This document shows positions 24,157-37,021 of a stretch of DNA of 64,000 nt, piece after piece. Both the position numbers and the translations under genes were made by a program. The notes below the pieces were generated by a model. The model was not told the DNA's origin. It did not search any database and was given only the letters and a program-made list of their open reading frames with translations. Position 1 is the stretch's first letter, and each line of letters begins with the position of its first letter. This stretch comes from Lunularia cruciata (Eukaryota; Streptophyta; Marchantiopsida; Lunulariales; Lunulariaceae): NCBI GenBank assembly GCA_948567375.1, contig OX419755.1, positions 34,353,001 through 34,417,000 on the forward strand, given 5' to 3'.

Positions 24157-24582
24157 ATAAAAGACCAAGATCAAGGAGAGAAATAGGAGAATGGAAGATC
24201 ACATTGGGACACTTGAGTATGGGAAAACTCCAAATGCCTAGCATGAGCTTTGGCTTTGGTATTTATAGGGAGCATACAAGGCTCTTGAGAGGCTTTCAAG
24301 AAGCTTCCTTCAGCCACTTTCTTGGAATGCAAGCCAAGTTAATTGGGGAGCTTCTCAAGAAGCTTCCTTCTAGCAACCGCTTACTTGGCGTGCAAACTAA
24401 GCTAGTTGGAAGCTTCTAGAAGCTTCCTTCTAGAAGCTATCTACTTGGGGTGCAAGCTAAGCTAGCCGGGAAGCTTCCCAAGAAGCTTCTTAGGTACTTC
24501 TAGAATATTCTCAACTAATTTGGCTTATTTGATACTTTGTTAACCCTAACTAACTTTGTTGCTAAACCCCATATTGTTACAC
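24157..24582 (-). repeat. 5' LTR of the minus-strand gypsy element
   Basis: Reading on the minus strand it starts TGTAACAATATGGGG. The TATA box is at 24267-24260. Upstream of it in the U3 region are GAAGCTTCTAGAAGCTTC (24409-24426, four alternating heat-shock pentamers), TTCAAGAAGCTTC (24295-24307) and TTCTAGAATATTC (24498-24510). Confidence 0.85.
24295..24510. promoter_or_regulatory. Array of heat-shock-element-like sites in LTR U3
   Basis: Three perfect alternating GAA/TTC arrays lie at 24295-24307, 24409-24426 and 24498-24510, with GAAnnTTC pairs between them. Heat-shock factors bind nGAAnnTTCnnGAAn repeats. The sites lie upstream of the TATA box relative to element transcription. Function is inferred. 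Confidence 0.5.
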
Positions 24583-24840
24583 AATTAGTGTCAATTTAGA
24601 AAGGATTTGAAGAATTCTGATTATGGGTATTTTGACTTGTGATAATATTGTGAATTAGCACGTGTTACTCTCTTTTTGGTGTGGTTTCTACCCAAGAGAT
24701 TAAAGATGCAACTAATAAGAACTATTTGTGATATTTTACTTTGTATTTGACCATTTTTGACTCATATCTCTATGTGAAAAAATTGTTACTTGCTGATTAT
24801 CACAAAAGTGATACTTTTTGGTTGTCATAATATGCTTCCA
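24581..24840 (+). repeat. Right half of the interrupted LTR-like repeat
   Basis: It continues the repeat broken at 20445: the blocks GTGTGGTTTCTACC and ACTTTGTATTTGACCATTT match 19170-19430. Removing 20446-24580 together with one ACAAT restores an order colinear with the 18999-19430 copy. Confidence 0.7.
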
Positions 24841-25855
24841 TGCCATCTTCCTTAAAATCCTTGAGCATGCTCCTTGCTCACAAGTAGAACATATATGCCC
24901 CATTTACTAACTCTTCTTGATACATATACTCAAAGAAGATGGTCTGGTTGTTGTTGATGTAGGTCATCCTCTTTGGTCAAAACGGTTTTATCACTACTTC
25001 CACAACCACACTTCAAGTTAAGTACTTGTAATTTCCCACCCTCCAATCATTGTTGATGGACCCTTATCTTTGAAGGACTTTGGTATTTGGATGTTCATCT
25101 CCTTGTTTGTAGGCCAAATTTAGTGTCAAGAGTCATGCCTCTAGGGTGAGCTACATCTAACCTAAGGATATCCAATTCTCCTTTGTCTAAGGAAAGAGGT
25201 TTCCTCTAAGATCCCTTATTAGTCTCTCCTTTCTTTCCTTCTGCTCTAGAATAACCTTCCAATTCTAGAGCAAGAATAGAAGATGCTTGCTCTAGACCAA
25301 CTCACTCCTATGATAGATGGCTCCTTATTTTACTATTGGAGCATGAAGAATTGCCTCAATGATCTTCCTCATGGGGTTATGAACAAATATCATATTTATT
25401 ATCAAGTGCAAATTCAAACATTCTAATTCAAACAACCACAAAGGATTGTGAAAGACTACAAAGAACTAAGAAGGTCTAGGATCAATATTTTCTCTTTGGT
25501 TTGAGGCTAAAATGTGCTAATAAAAAGTGAAGTTACTTCATGTTCACTTGCTTTATAGCCAAGGCTTTTAGTCAACAAGTAAGCAATCACTCTCCATACA
25601 TGCAAGTCCTTTGGTGGCATTTATGTTATTTAGGTGGTGGTGCACTCAAATTAGTGTACAATATTTGGATCCAAAGGTCTTTAGGGCCAAAGGAACTTTT
25701 TACTTCAGTTCTTTGCCTCCAACCACTCTTTGGAATTTACAGATTTGAGATTTTTCCTCTAGAGGGCGTTTGGCTTTGTAGTCATTCTCTTTGTACCCTT
25801 GCATGTATAGACACAACTCCAAAGAAAACTCAACTAAGAGGTTTCTTTTCTTGAA
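24841..25855. other. Gene-free repeat-like stretch
   Basis: No domain was recognised. The plus-strand frame 25540-25854 has no features of a known family and no splice context. Confidence 0.45.
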
Positions 25856-28190
25856 CTATAACACCATTGGTGCAAGTATGCTCTATTGGACTATTTAGTA
25901 TGGTATTGCAAGTAGTTGAAAGATATTATTTATATGGAATTTAATCATGGCTAATGTAGGAGCTGGGTCTTCAACTTCTACATTAACAATGATTAGCTAG
26001 AGTTAGTCATAGCCAAGATAAATATGATTCTACTTTAGAGGAAATAAAAAGAGTGAACTCCATTATTTTGGATTCTAGCATATTTATTTTATATTATTCC
26101 TAGTTGTTTGACTTTGAGGAAAGAGTTTAGAACTTTTGAACCCACAAACCATTTTGGTATGAACTTTTCTAGTCCAAGAATAGCACATATGGATTAATCT
26201 TTGATTTAGTTGTTGGGTTAAGATAAGACTACTTGTTTAGGGGATTTCCATGAGTTTAGATATTCCCTTTGAATTTTTATGTTATATTACTTATAGCCTA
26301 GTAACTTGAGTTACTCTAGTAATTAATAACCTTGATCTATAATTATTTCAGGTGTATATAAACTAAAGGTGAGGGGGTACTATCATCCTTTCATTTGCAA
26401 CTATCTCTCTTTTGTTGAGTTCCTATGGTAAGTAATGGCTTGAGTCTTGGAGGTGTGTTGGAGTTCTAGCCTTGGATGAGTGTGATGGGGTTTGGTTCTT
26501 TGCTTTCTTAGTCCGTGGTTTCCTACCTTACTAGCCATTTGAGCTTCATCTTGAGAGCAAGATAGGTTGACTCACATTTTTGGTTTCATTGTTAGGACCT
26601 CTCTAGAAAGCCCCTCTCTATAGAGGCCCAAGGAACAATTGATACATTGGGGTAGTTTTTATCTTACCAAGTGAGTTGAGGCTAGACCATTGAGGAACAA
26701 GAATGAAGATGAAATTGTGAGATTTCTTTATGAATGCATTATCGATAGGTTTGGGTGCCCTTTGGATTTGGTTTCTAATAGAGGAGGACAATTTACAAGA
26801 AGCATTACTATAGCAATGCAACAACATTTCTCAATCACACATAGAGTAACTACATCCTATAAGCCAAATCCCAATGGCTTTTGAGAAAGAACCAATCAGA
26901 CCTTGTGCATGATGTTGGCCAAATATGCAAAAATGAAGGGGGCTAAATATCATTGGGACAAGAAGATTCATATAATTTTGTGGGAGTATAGGATAACCAA
27001 GATTTCCACCAGATATTCTCCATTTCAATTGGTATATGGTATTGAGTCTACCTTACCTATTTACTTTAATCTTCCTACCTTCCAAAGCATTCATATAGAT
27101 TGAAGAAAGCACAAGGAAGTGAGACACATAAGTCAAGGAAGGATCAACTCATGGAATTAGAAGTGATAAGAGCAGTTGCTATGGTTCAAGTGGAGCAAGC
27201 CCAAAGGAAACAAAAGGAGAGCCATGACAAGAGGCAATGCAAGGAGAAAGTGGAGCCTTTCAAAGAAGGTGAGTGGGTAATGTTGTTTGATTCTATTTGA
27301 TTCAAGAGAGTGCAAAAGTTTTTTTGCCTAAGTACTTTGGACCTTTCATAGTGGAGAAGATGTGTGCCAATTATGCCTATGATCTCAAGGAGTTGGGAGG
27401 AAGACACTTTTATTGGATTAACTATGATAAGTTCAAGATGTATCATAGAAGGTAGAGAGACCTTCACTTTGAGGACAAAGTGAAATCTTAGCCCAAGGAT
27501 AAATGTAACATCCAATTGTGCATATATGTGTTATTGTGATATTTAGTTTGGTATTATAAGTACTTGAGAGATATTATATATATAACAAAAAAGGATGGTT
27601 CTATATTAGTCATAATTAGCTAAATTTAATCATAGTTAAGATAAAGGAGACCTTACTTTATAGGAAGTGGAAAAGATAAGCACCACTCTTTTGGATTCTA
27701 GTGTGTTGACTTGGTATTATTCCTATGTGTTTGGATTTGAGGAAAGAGTTGAGATCTCTTGGACCCACAAACCTTTTTGTTTTGGATTACTCTTCCAAGG
27801 ATAGCCCAAGTGAAGGAATCCTTGACTTAGTGGTTGGATCAAGATAAGACCACATGCTTAAGAGAATATTCCTATGAGTATGGATATTCCTTTAGCTTTT
27901 TGACTTTTAGCCTAGTAATTTGATTTACTAAAATAATTAATAACTTTGGTGCATAACTATTTCACAAGTATATAAACTAGAAGTGAGGAGGTATTGATCA
28001 TCCCTTCATTTGCAATTAACTTTCTTGAGTTGTCCGGTGAGCAATGTCTTGAGTCTTGGAGAATTAGCCTTGGAGGAGTATGATGGAGTTGGAGTTCTTT
28101 TCCTTTATAGTCCATGGTGCACTACCAAATAGCCATTAGGGGTTCATCTTGAGTGAGAGATAGGCTAGTTCATAGAACCCATAAATTTGC
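25856..28190 (+). mobile_element. Internally deleted LTR retrotransposon
   Basis: Two long direct repeats (about 25856-26575 and 27504-28190) flank only about 0.9 kb of interior. The second starts TGTAACATCC; both share TTTTGGATTCTAG, GAGGAAAGAGTT, AATTAATAAC, a TATATAAACT promoter box (26355 and 27968) and GAGTCTTGGAG. The interior keeps only the distal integrase, so gag, protease, RT and RNase H are gone. LTR ends are approximate. Confidence 0.8.
26690..27490 (+). pseudogene. Integrase C-terminal relic
   Basis: Frames 26690-26884, 26903-27103 and 27100-27300 contain the second half of a Ty3-type integrase: IDRFGCPLDLVSNRGGQF (the DRG aspartate is now Asn), TSYKPNPNG with a stop where a polar residue precedes ER, then RYSPFQLVYGIESTLPI and a basic/acidic tail ending in FKEGEWVMLFD. 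A stop (26881) and shifts break it. The catalytic triad is not intact. Confidence 0.8.
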
Positions 28191-31130
28191 TTGTATATAG
28201 TACAATAGCTAGTCCAATGCTAACCCTACCAAAAAACTCCAATAGGCATACTCTCTCTTTTGGATATTGCTAATCAATGAGTGTGTATCCAAAGGTAACA
28301 ATGTAAAGGAATTTGGAATCTCATCCTCACATTGGTGTTCTGGTAGTACAAATGCTCCATTCCAAGCTTGTTGCATCAATTGATCTACATGTTGGTGCAA
28401 TGCCTACTCAAACCTCCAAAATGGAACTTCAAAGGTAAATGGAACCATCCTGCTCATACAACAAATCTGAGTTATCTCCTATGGCATTGTGTATCTTCCA
28501 TATGAGCATTCCTCTCCAATAAGTCACTAGGCCAAATAACGGAACTATTGAAAGCTAAATTTGATGTCATGGTCTCTTATTATAATAAGCCAAGATTGCC
28601 ATTACTAAAGTGTACCAATAGATGACATACCCATCCTTCACCGGACTACTAACCTAACCTATAGGAAGTTTTCTACTCCTAATAGTCAATATTGAGACCC
28701 ATGGAGTATAACACTGCTATATCAACTAGCACATCATATGATTTTGCTACTATTGCAATAGCTTGAGTTCTCACCACAAAGTTATCAATCAAATAACTAG
28801 GCTAAATCTGGACAATGAGCTCCCCAAATGTAATTCATTGTGTAGAACCACTCCTTAGAGTGTTTGGATCTAAAATGGACACCTCTCCCTATCAATCTTC
28901 CATAACTCAAGATCAATAATTGCAACCTTCCACAACATAAGAGGTTGCTCACCAAAGTCTAATAAGATCCTCTATGGTGTATGGACCTTCCTTGAAGGTC
29001 CTACCAAGTGGAAAATCCCACTCTAGTTGTCCAATAGGACAACTCTAGGTGTGAATTGAGCTCGGAGGTAGGTCTAGTTGGTAACTCTTGCAACTTTGTT
29101 GTAGTTGCCTACCATACACCATTAGTCATTGAATAAATCCCATGCTCCTCAACCAAGTCAACTCCACTATCAACCACCTTTGCTCTAGAAGTAGGAACCA
29201 CATCATTCCTACTTCCACAAAGTGTGATAGCCAACCAAAACTAGAGTTGGGTCTACTCCCAATATAACCATGTCATTGGTTGAGAATAAAGGAAAGTGCA
29301 TAATGAACTAAGTCGCACTCATCATGCTAGACTCAATTTGTATAATAGTAGGTGGTTGACTAGTATCTAGTCCATCATGCACTCGATCACTACCTACCAC
29401 ACTTGCACTAAGATGTCTATGAGCCATGGATGTTATTTATAGTACTTTAAAGAGTGTGAAAGATTAGAGAAGTCTGACTTGTCTACCAGCCTCTCTTCTT
29501 TAGAGGTCCAACTCCATTGATGTTCTTAAAGGCTCTAGAGCACATGCAACATTCCTAGTCACTATAGTAGATGCTTCTACTTGTGCTACTCTTGCACATA
29601 GAGTCTAGGACATCTCTATCACCAACATTAGATATAGAAGCCTCAAAACCCAAATCTGATCTCCTTTGAGTTGTGGCCATGTTAGCCAATCTCTACTCTC
29701 CAATGGATCAATCCAAGTATCCAAGGTTCTATCAAAAGCAAGGGTAAGTATTGGGCCCCGACCAAGTGTAGGTCTTTTAGCACCACCTCATCTTCCACAA
29801 ACCAAAGCTCCTTTACCACTTGCCACACTACCACTCCATAACTCCGGATGAAGGTCAAAGCATCAGTTACTAATGTGACCAAAATGAGGCATTGGCACAT
29901 TGTCTCTATGTTGGCTGTGATGCACTAGAGGTATCATGTCCACTACCTTGAGTGCACTCTCTCTTGTAGTGAGGTCTACCACAAGTCCAATAAGTAACAC
30001 CACCAACCATTGGTTGCTATTGATCTAAAAATGAAGGTAAGGGTCTAGTTGCACTAGGCTCGTCACTCATTCTATAAGATATAGGTTTTCCACTCTACTC
30101 ACAAAAGCCAATATGGTTTGGTGTAGTCTATTACACTCTAAAACAAGGAATTGTTGTAGATGAGATCTCCATGCCAAATCTAGCTATCACCATTCTCTTC
30201 TACACCATATTGAGCTCAGTTCACTTAACCAAACTAAAGACCATCACCAAAGTAGGTTGAGATAGCATGTAACAACATAGCATCATGTACTTTACATTGT
30301 AACTCTTTGTCCAAGATCCCATACCAAAACTAGATTATTTGGGCCTTAATAAATCCCTTAGTGAAACTGATCACTATCTCATACGAGTATATACCTTGCA
30401 TAGGCTCTCTCTAGCCTTCCACTAGAACTCTTGCAAGCTCTTCAACTTGTTAGTTTGCACTCCTTGGTAGTTCTACCTCAAACACTAGAAGAATTCCACC
30501 ATGGGATTAAACCACTATTGCACCACCTCCTACAATGGTACCTCCACTTATAGTAGCACCATCTTCAACTAGTGCCTCTCCACTAGATAAACCAATACTA
30601 CTAGAATTAGAACTCATATGTACTATCAATCTACTATTAGAAACCAAGACTAAAGTGGTGGAGATGTAATGTGGAGGTCAATATGATCTCCATATCTCAA
30701 TATCCTCCAAGTAATCTTTCTTGAACTCATAGTAGTGATCTATTGGTGGACCCTCTAATTATTGGAACAACCCTTTTTATGCCATGAAAGGTGTAAACAA
30801 AGTGAGGTTCCGCATTTGTTGTAAATCACACTATCTATCAAACTCTTAGATGAAGTCATCCAACTCATAAATCTTGTCCATGTCCCACAATAATAGTGTA
30901 GATACACCAAGTGCACTCTCAATTGAATCAGCTCTTGTATCAAACTCTTAGATGAAGTCATCCAACTCAATGATTGTATCAAAGTAGCATTTGGAGCCTT
31001 TTTGAAGCCCCATAAATCTTGTCCATGTCCCACAATAATAGTGTGGATACACCAAGTGCACTCTCAATTGAATCAGCTCTTGTATCAAATTCCAAATCAA
31101 AGTCAACCTCCCTCTTCATTAGGATTTGAA
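28191..31130 (-). other. Possible minus-strand gag relic, heavily decayed
   Basis: Read on the minus strand, about 29990-29945 gives YWTCGRPHYKREC, a CCHC knuckle with the first Cys changed to Tyr and one residue missing. Further on, a frame reads FGHIS followed by CFDLHPEL, as in some plant gag proteins. No continuous frame survives, and the identification rests on these scraps. Confidence 0.3.
30838..31090. repeat. Imperfect tandem duplication of ~105 bp
   Basis: AACTCTTAGATGAAGTCATC and the following CTTGTCCATGTCCCACAATA segment each occur twice; the second copy is split by about 42 bp ending in GAAGCCC. Both copies end in TGAATCAGCTCTTGTATCAA. Confidence 0.8.
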
Positions 31131-33580
31131 ATATAGGTTGATATCAAGCACTACTTTGTGTAAACTGACTACGTATTGTAACAATATCTCCTCTAGAATC
31201 CCCAAAGAACTCTAGTGTGACAATATAACTCAAACCGCAATTGTAACTACCACAAGTATCCCACCAAGGATCATCGCCAAGTGCCACCACTAACTGAATA
31301 CCACTCACTCACTAACTAGCTCTAAATGTAATAACTATTCTAGAGGAAAAGGCAACCTATAACTTGGCATCCCAACATGCACTCTCATAGTCTATAGGTC
31401 ATCATTTTAACCTCACTACCAAGAGCACATTAGAGCAACAATGCTCTAAAGCGAAGGCACCTCACACAAACATGATTTACAAACAAGAACCAACAAATAA
31501 AGGATTCTAATCACAAGGAACAAACAAAAAGCTTCCATCTCAAAACAAAAACTCTAAACAAAAACCCTCCATATCATAAACCAATACCAAATTGACTCTA
31601 CCACCATTTGGCATTTGATATAATATGAGTGTTTATCTATTCATAATCTACCAAGATCACCAAAGATATGATCAAATTTACTCTCTTAGCCAAAAGTACA
31701 AGTGTATAGGTATAAATCGACATGTCACTAAGGCAACAAGTGAAGGTGGAGCAATTTGCTACGGCATCAATCTAAGAATCAAAGATCTCAGGTTCAAACC
31801 CCATTACATATAATTTAGAAGGGTGGGCAGATTTTGCCAAATGATGACCAAAAACTACCAAAAACTCATCTAAACTAGCTAGCCTTATGCTAGCTCTTCT
31901 TGCTAAATTGAACCCTCCAAATTTATTGCTAACTATCAAATCGGGCCAAATTGATTGGATGAGCACTAGCATTGGCAAATTTGGTCCAAATTTGGACAAC
32001 TTGTGCTCATTGGACCTTCAAATTTGGATACTTTTGCCAATCTACCAGACCTTTGCTACAATTCATTGACCTCCAAATTTGTTGCTAATTGTCAAATCAT
32101 GCAAAATTGAGTAGATGTGGATCTCCAAATCCCTAATTTGAGGGGATGGGTTCTCAAATCTACTTCCAATTTTGCTTCTTAAGTCCAATTTGCAATACCA
32201 AGGTCTCCAATTTCACTCTCTTATCCCCAAATTGACATACACTAACTCAAAATTGATATCAATCATGAGAAATTTCGGTAGCACTTTGGTACATTGTTTG
32301 CCCCACTGCAAAATTTGCATCAACTTGAACAAGGCTTTCTCACATGATCACTATTAGTGAAATCTAAGACCGTAATCACCATTTGCTCCACTACCAAATC
32401 TAAATCAACTTAAACAAGGTTTCTTCACATGATCACTTTTAAGGAAATCCAAGACCATGATCAAATGACCAAAAATCCACCTAGCTTGGAGATACCACTA
32501 ACATCTTCAATTCCTACACCCAATTTCCTAATGACTCTCACTTCTCTAATGTAATCAATTCACTCTTTTACTCAAATCACACTCAAATTGGATCTAAATT
32601 CAATCCTCCACTCAACAGTCTACCAACAATCAAGCATTGATTATAGTCAAGCCACACCCACTCTAGCAAAGAGATTCCAAGTGACATTTGTCGGTCTTCT
32701 TTATCTACCATAGCCAAGAGCTCAAAGGCTCAACATCAAGGAAGTGAGCTCTATAGAGCTACAATTTGAAAGTATACTCCTCTGCTTGACTTAAGTATCT
32801 AGCCTTAACGACATCATTAATGGTCCATCTAACAATGCAAATAGTAGACCCCACCATGTGATCAATAGCCCTAACATGAAATCTAACCACCACCGAGTAG
32901 TCCTTGAGCAGCTACCAATATAACTATGATTGCCATCATTACCACTCTAGCATCCAAGCAAATTAGCTTTGGTGCTACAAATGTCTTACAACCCAAGCTT
33001 GGTATTTGTACATGTTGGCTTGCAATATATGTTACGTGGCTCTTTGAGTGGAGATGCTACCATGTTGGCATGTGAGATTTGTTTGAGAGGATGGCATATG
33101 GCATGTTTGACCCCTCTCTTCATGGTTGTTCCTCAAGGATAGTGGCTATGTCCTCAATGTACTTAACACTATAGCTAGTTCACTCCTTATGTGATATAGT
33201 TTGCAAATAGTTGATTAATAGCACATTGACTCTTGAACTTTACTCATCATAATGCATATCACATACTTGGAGTAGATGTTATCTACAATTAGAGGGACCT
33301 ATTGCCAACCAAGGAGGCAATTGTGGGTCTTTGAAGTTTGTGTGTGACTTTTATATGAGTTGTGCTTCTATAGTGTATGATGTTGACAATGATGCATGTT
33401 GTGTAGCAATGTATATTTGCATGACAACAAGGGGTTGAGTAAAAGTTTCTTGATAGTTGGGAATACAAGTATGTGGAAATCACCAATAGATCTTGATACT
33501 ACTTCATGTTTATAACCTTTGCACTTAGGTAACCGTTGTATTTGTAGAGAGAAAAAGGTAAAATATAATAATATACACTT
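31131..33580. other. Gene-free stretch with a possible tRNA-derived (SINE-like) segment
   Basis: Mostly AT-rich sequence without domains. At 31791-31801 GGTTCAAACCC fits a Pol III B box, and about 45 bp upstream GGTGGAGCAATTTG (31745) loosely fits an A box, the arrangement seen in plant SINE heads. No tail or second copy was found, so this is only a suggestion. Confidence 0.3.
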
Positions 33581-34070
33581 GGAGGTTATGCATTAAAAAG
33601 AGAGTTCAAATATGTTTTACCATTGTTTATTATTGAACTATGTTCAACAATAGAGACATGTAAGTTGAACTTGGTACAAGGTGCAAAACACCTTATCATA
33701 TATTGCTTCTATATCAAGTTTTTTGTAGTTTATTTATGTAGAGATGGAAATGAAAAGCTTTTTAGAAGTTGAAGTGCTATTTTTAGCTATCACTTATACA
33801 TAAAGGGTAAAATCATTGGATCAAAACTCTACTGGTAACAATATCTAATGGTGGTTGGATTGTGGATTTACATGTTATAGTATCTCATTGTTGGATTACC
33901 TATTTGGTGTGACAGATGGAAGGATTTCAAGAGCAATTGCAATTTCTATCTAGGATCTACCTTTTGTAGATAGAAGTAGATTTGGTTTTTTACGCAATAT
34001 AGATTCTTACATGCACTTCAATTATATACAAACTAAGATGTACTTCCATCAAAGAAAAAAGAAAGAACTA
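33580..34070 (+). mobile_element. LINE 3' fragment
   Basis: It is colinear with 57915-58450: shared blocks include ACTTGGAGGTTATG, GAACTTGGTACAAGGTGCAAAA, GCTATCAC followed by TATA, AAATCAT and GATGGTTGGTTGTGGATTTA-like text. Because the other copy belongs to a LINE with RT blocks upstream, this is a truncated copy of the same family. Confidence 0.6.
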
Positions 34071-34192
34071 ACATCTAGTAAAGAAAAGAAAGTAACAACT
34101 AGCTGTATGGTCTCATTCTACAACTCTAGCAAACCTTGAATGAGTGTATTTTTTAACTCTTGCAAGTTTGTTTGCCTTCTCATTTGCCATTG

Positions 34193-36122
<1,930 letters not shown>

Positions 36123-36284
36123 GTATAGGCAAGATGACAATTAACACCATATGTTTATGGACATGGAAAATAAATTTTAATTCCAAAATTCCCCAATCAT
36201 CAAAAGGAAATTATAAAATGCAGTTTCAATATAGATATAAATATAAACGTAAAGATATAGATATAATATTGTTGCTATTGAATT
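36123..36284 (+). repeat. Left flanking direct repeat of the R2-like element
   Basis: GTATAGGCAAGATGAC through ATTGTTGCTATTGAATT recurs at 40730-40877 in the same orientation at roughly 85% identity by eye, with a short extra AT-rich segment in this copy. The pair brackets the non-LTR element. Confidence 0.88.
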
Positions 36285-37021
36285 ATCACATGAGCTAAAC
36301 AGGAGTGCTACTCATCTCTTGTCATCAAACTAATACTTAGCGCCTGTAATATCGACAGTGTTATTTGCTCGACAACAACTGTAAGTCGTTGATTGGAATG
36401 GAGGGATGGTCTTCCAATCCTTCTTCTTTCACACGCGGTCACGTTTTACCCCACGAAGGAGGGCACTTTCGTTGCTTTTTGTTTAAAGAAGAAGAAGGAC
36501 GTAATGATAGGTGTAATGATAGTTTAAATTTTTTTTTTTTTCCTTCTCTTGCAGGAGTCATCGAGTCGGCACGGGGGAGATGTGGGAGAGGAGAGGGAGA
36601 GATGTGAGACAATTTTGATAATTTCTGAGTGCTCTCTAGGATGTAGTATTTGAGTGAATAGTCGATTCTTTTCGTTTTTCAATTTTGGTTCCATTGGTAC
36701 CTAGATTGAAGACTATGGAGAATGGAGTAGAAAATTGTGAAGATTTTTAGCTTTTTTAGGGTTGAGAGTGATCATTATACATTGAGAGTGATGAGTTGAG
36801 AATTTTCATTTCTTATCTCTTGGTTTTCATGATTAAGTTCCAGGGAATTTAATTTGAAAATTTTGGAGATGGAAATTGAAAGTTATGAGAGTTTATAGAT
36901 TTTAGGGTTTGGAGAGATTGTTTTTTTATGTGAGTTGGGATGTGAGGGGTTGTGGTTTTGCAGATATGAGGAGATATGGAGAAGAGTATCATGTGTTACT
37001 ATCACTATTCTTGTGCTAGCC
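36285..37021 (+). other. 5' leader region of the R2-like element
   Basis: Between the left repeat and the first ATG there is a T-rich tract (36529-36541) and a GC-richer block with GGGAGATGTGGGAGAGG. The reading frame of the element is open from at least 36935, but the ATG at 37022 precedes the zinc finger most naturally. Confidence 0.4.

Larger units (their letters stand above)
20446..24580 (-). mobile_element. Minus-strand Ty3/gypsy element, complete outline, gag deleted
   Basis: Both LTRs are present (5' at 24582-24157, 3' at 20815-20446) with pol pieces between them in the expected minus-strand order. ACAAT occurs just outside both ends (20441-20445 and 24581-24585), a 5-bp target-site duplication. 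The flanks are the two halves of another repeat, which confirms the insertion. Only about 450 bp separate the 5' LTR from RT, so most of gag and protease is missing. Confidence 0.82.

Noticed and set aside
29666-29900. Frames on both strands near 29.7 kb as genes
   Set aside because: No domain, and the area is decayed gag-like sequence.
36365-36607. 80-codon frame upstream of the R2-like ORF as a first ORF
   Set aside because: It has a low-complexity Phe run from the T tract, no domain, and a different frame context.
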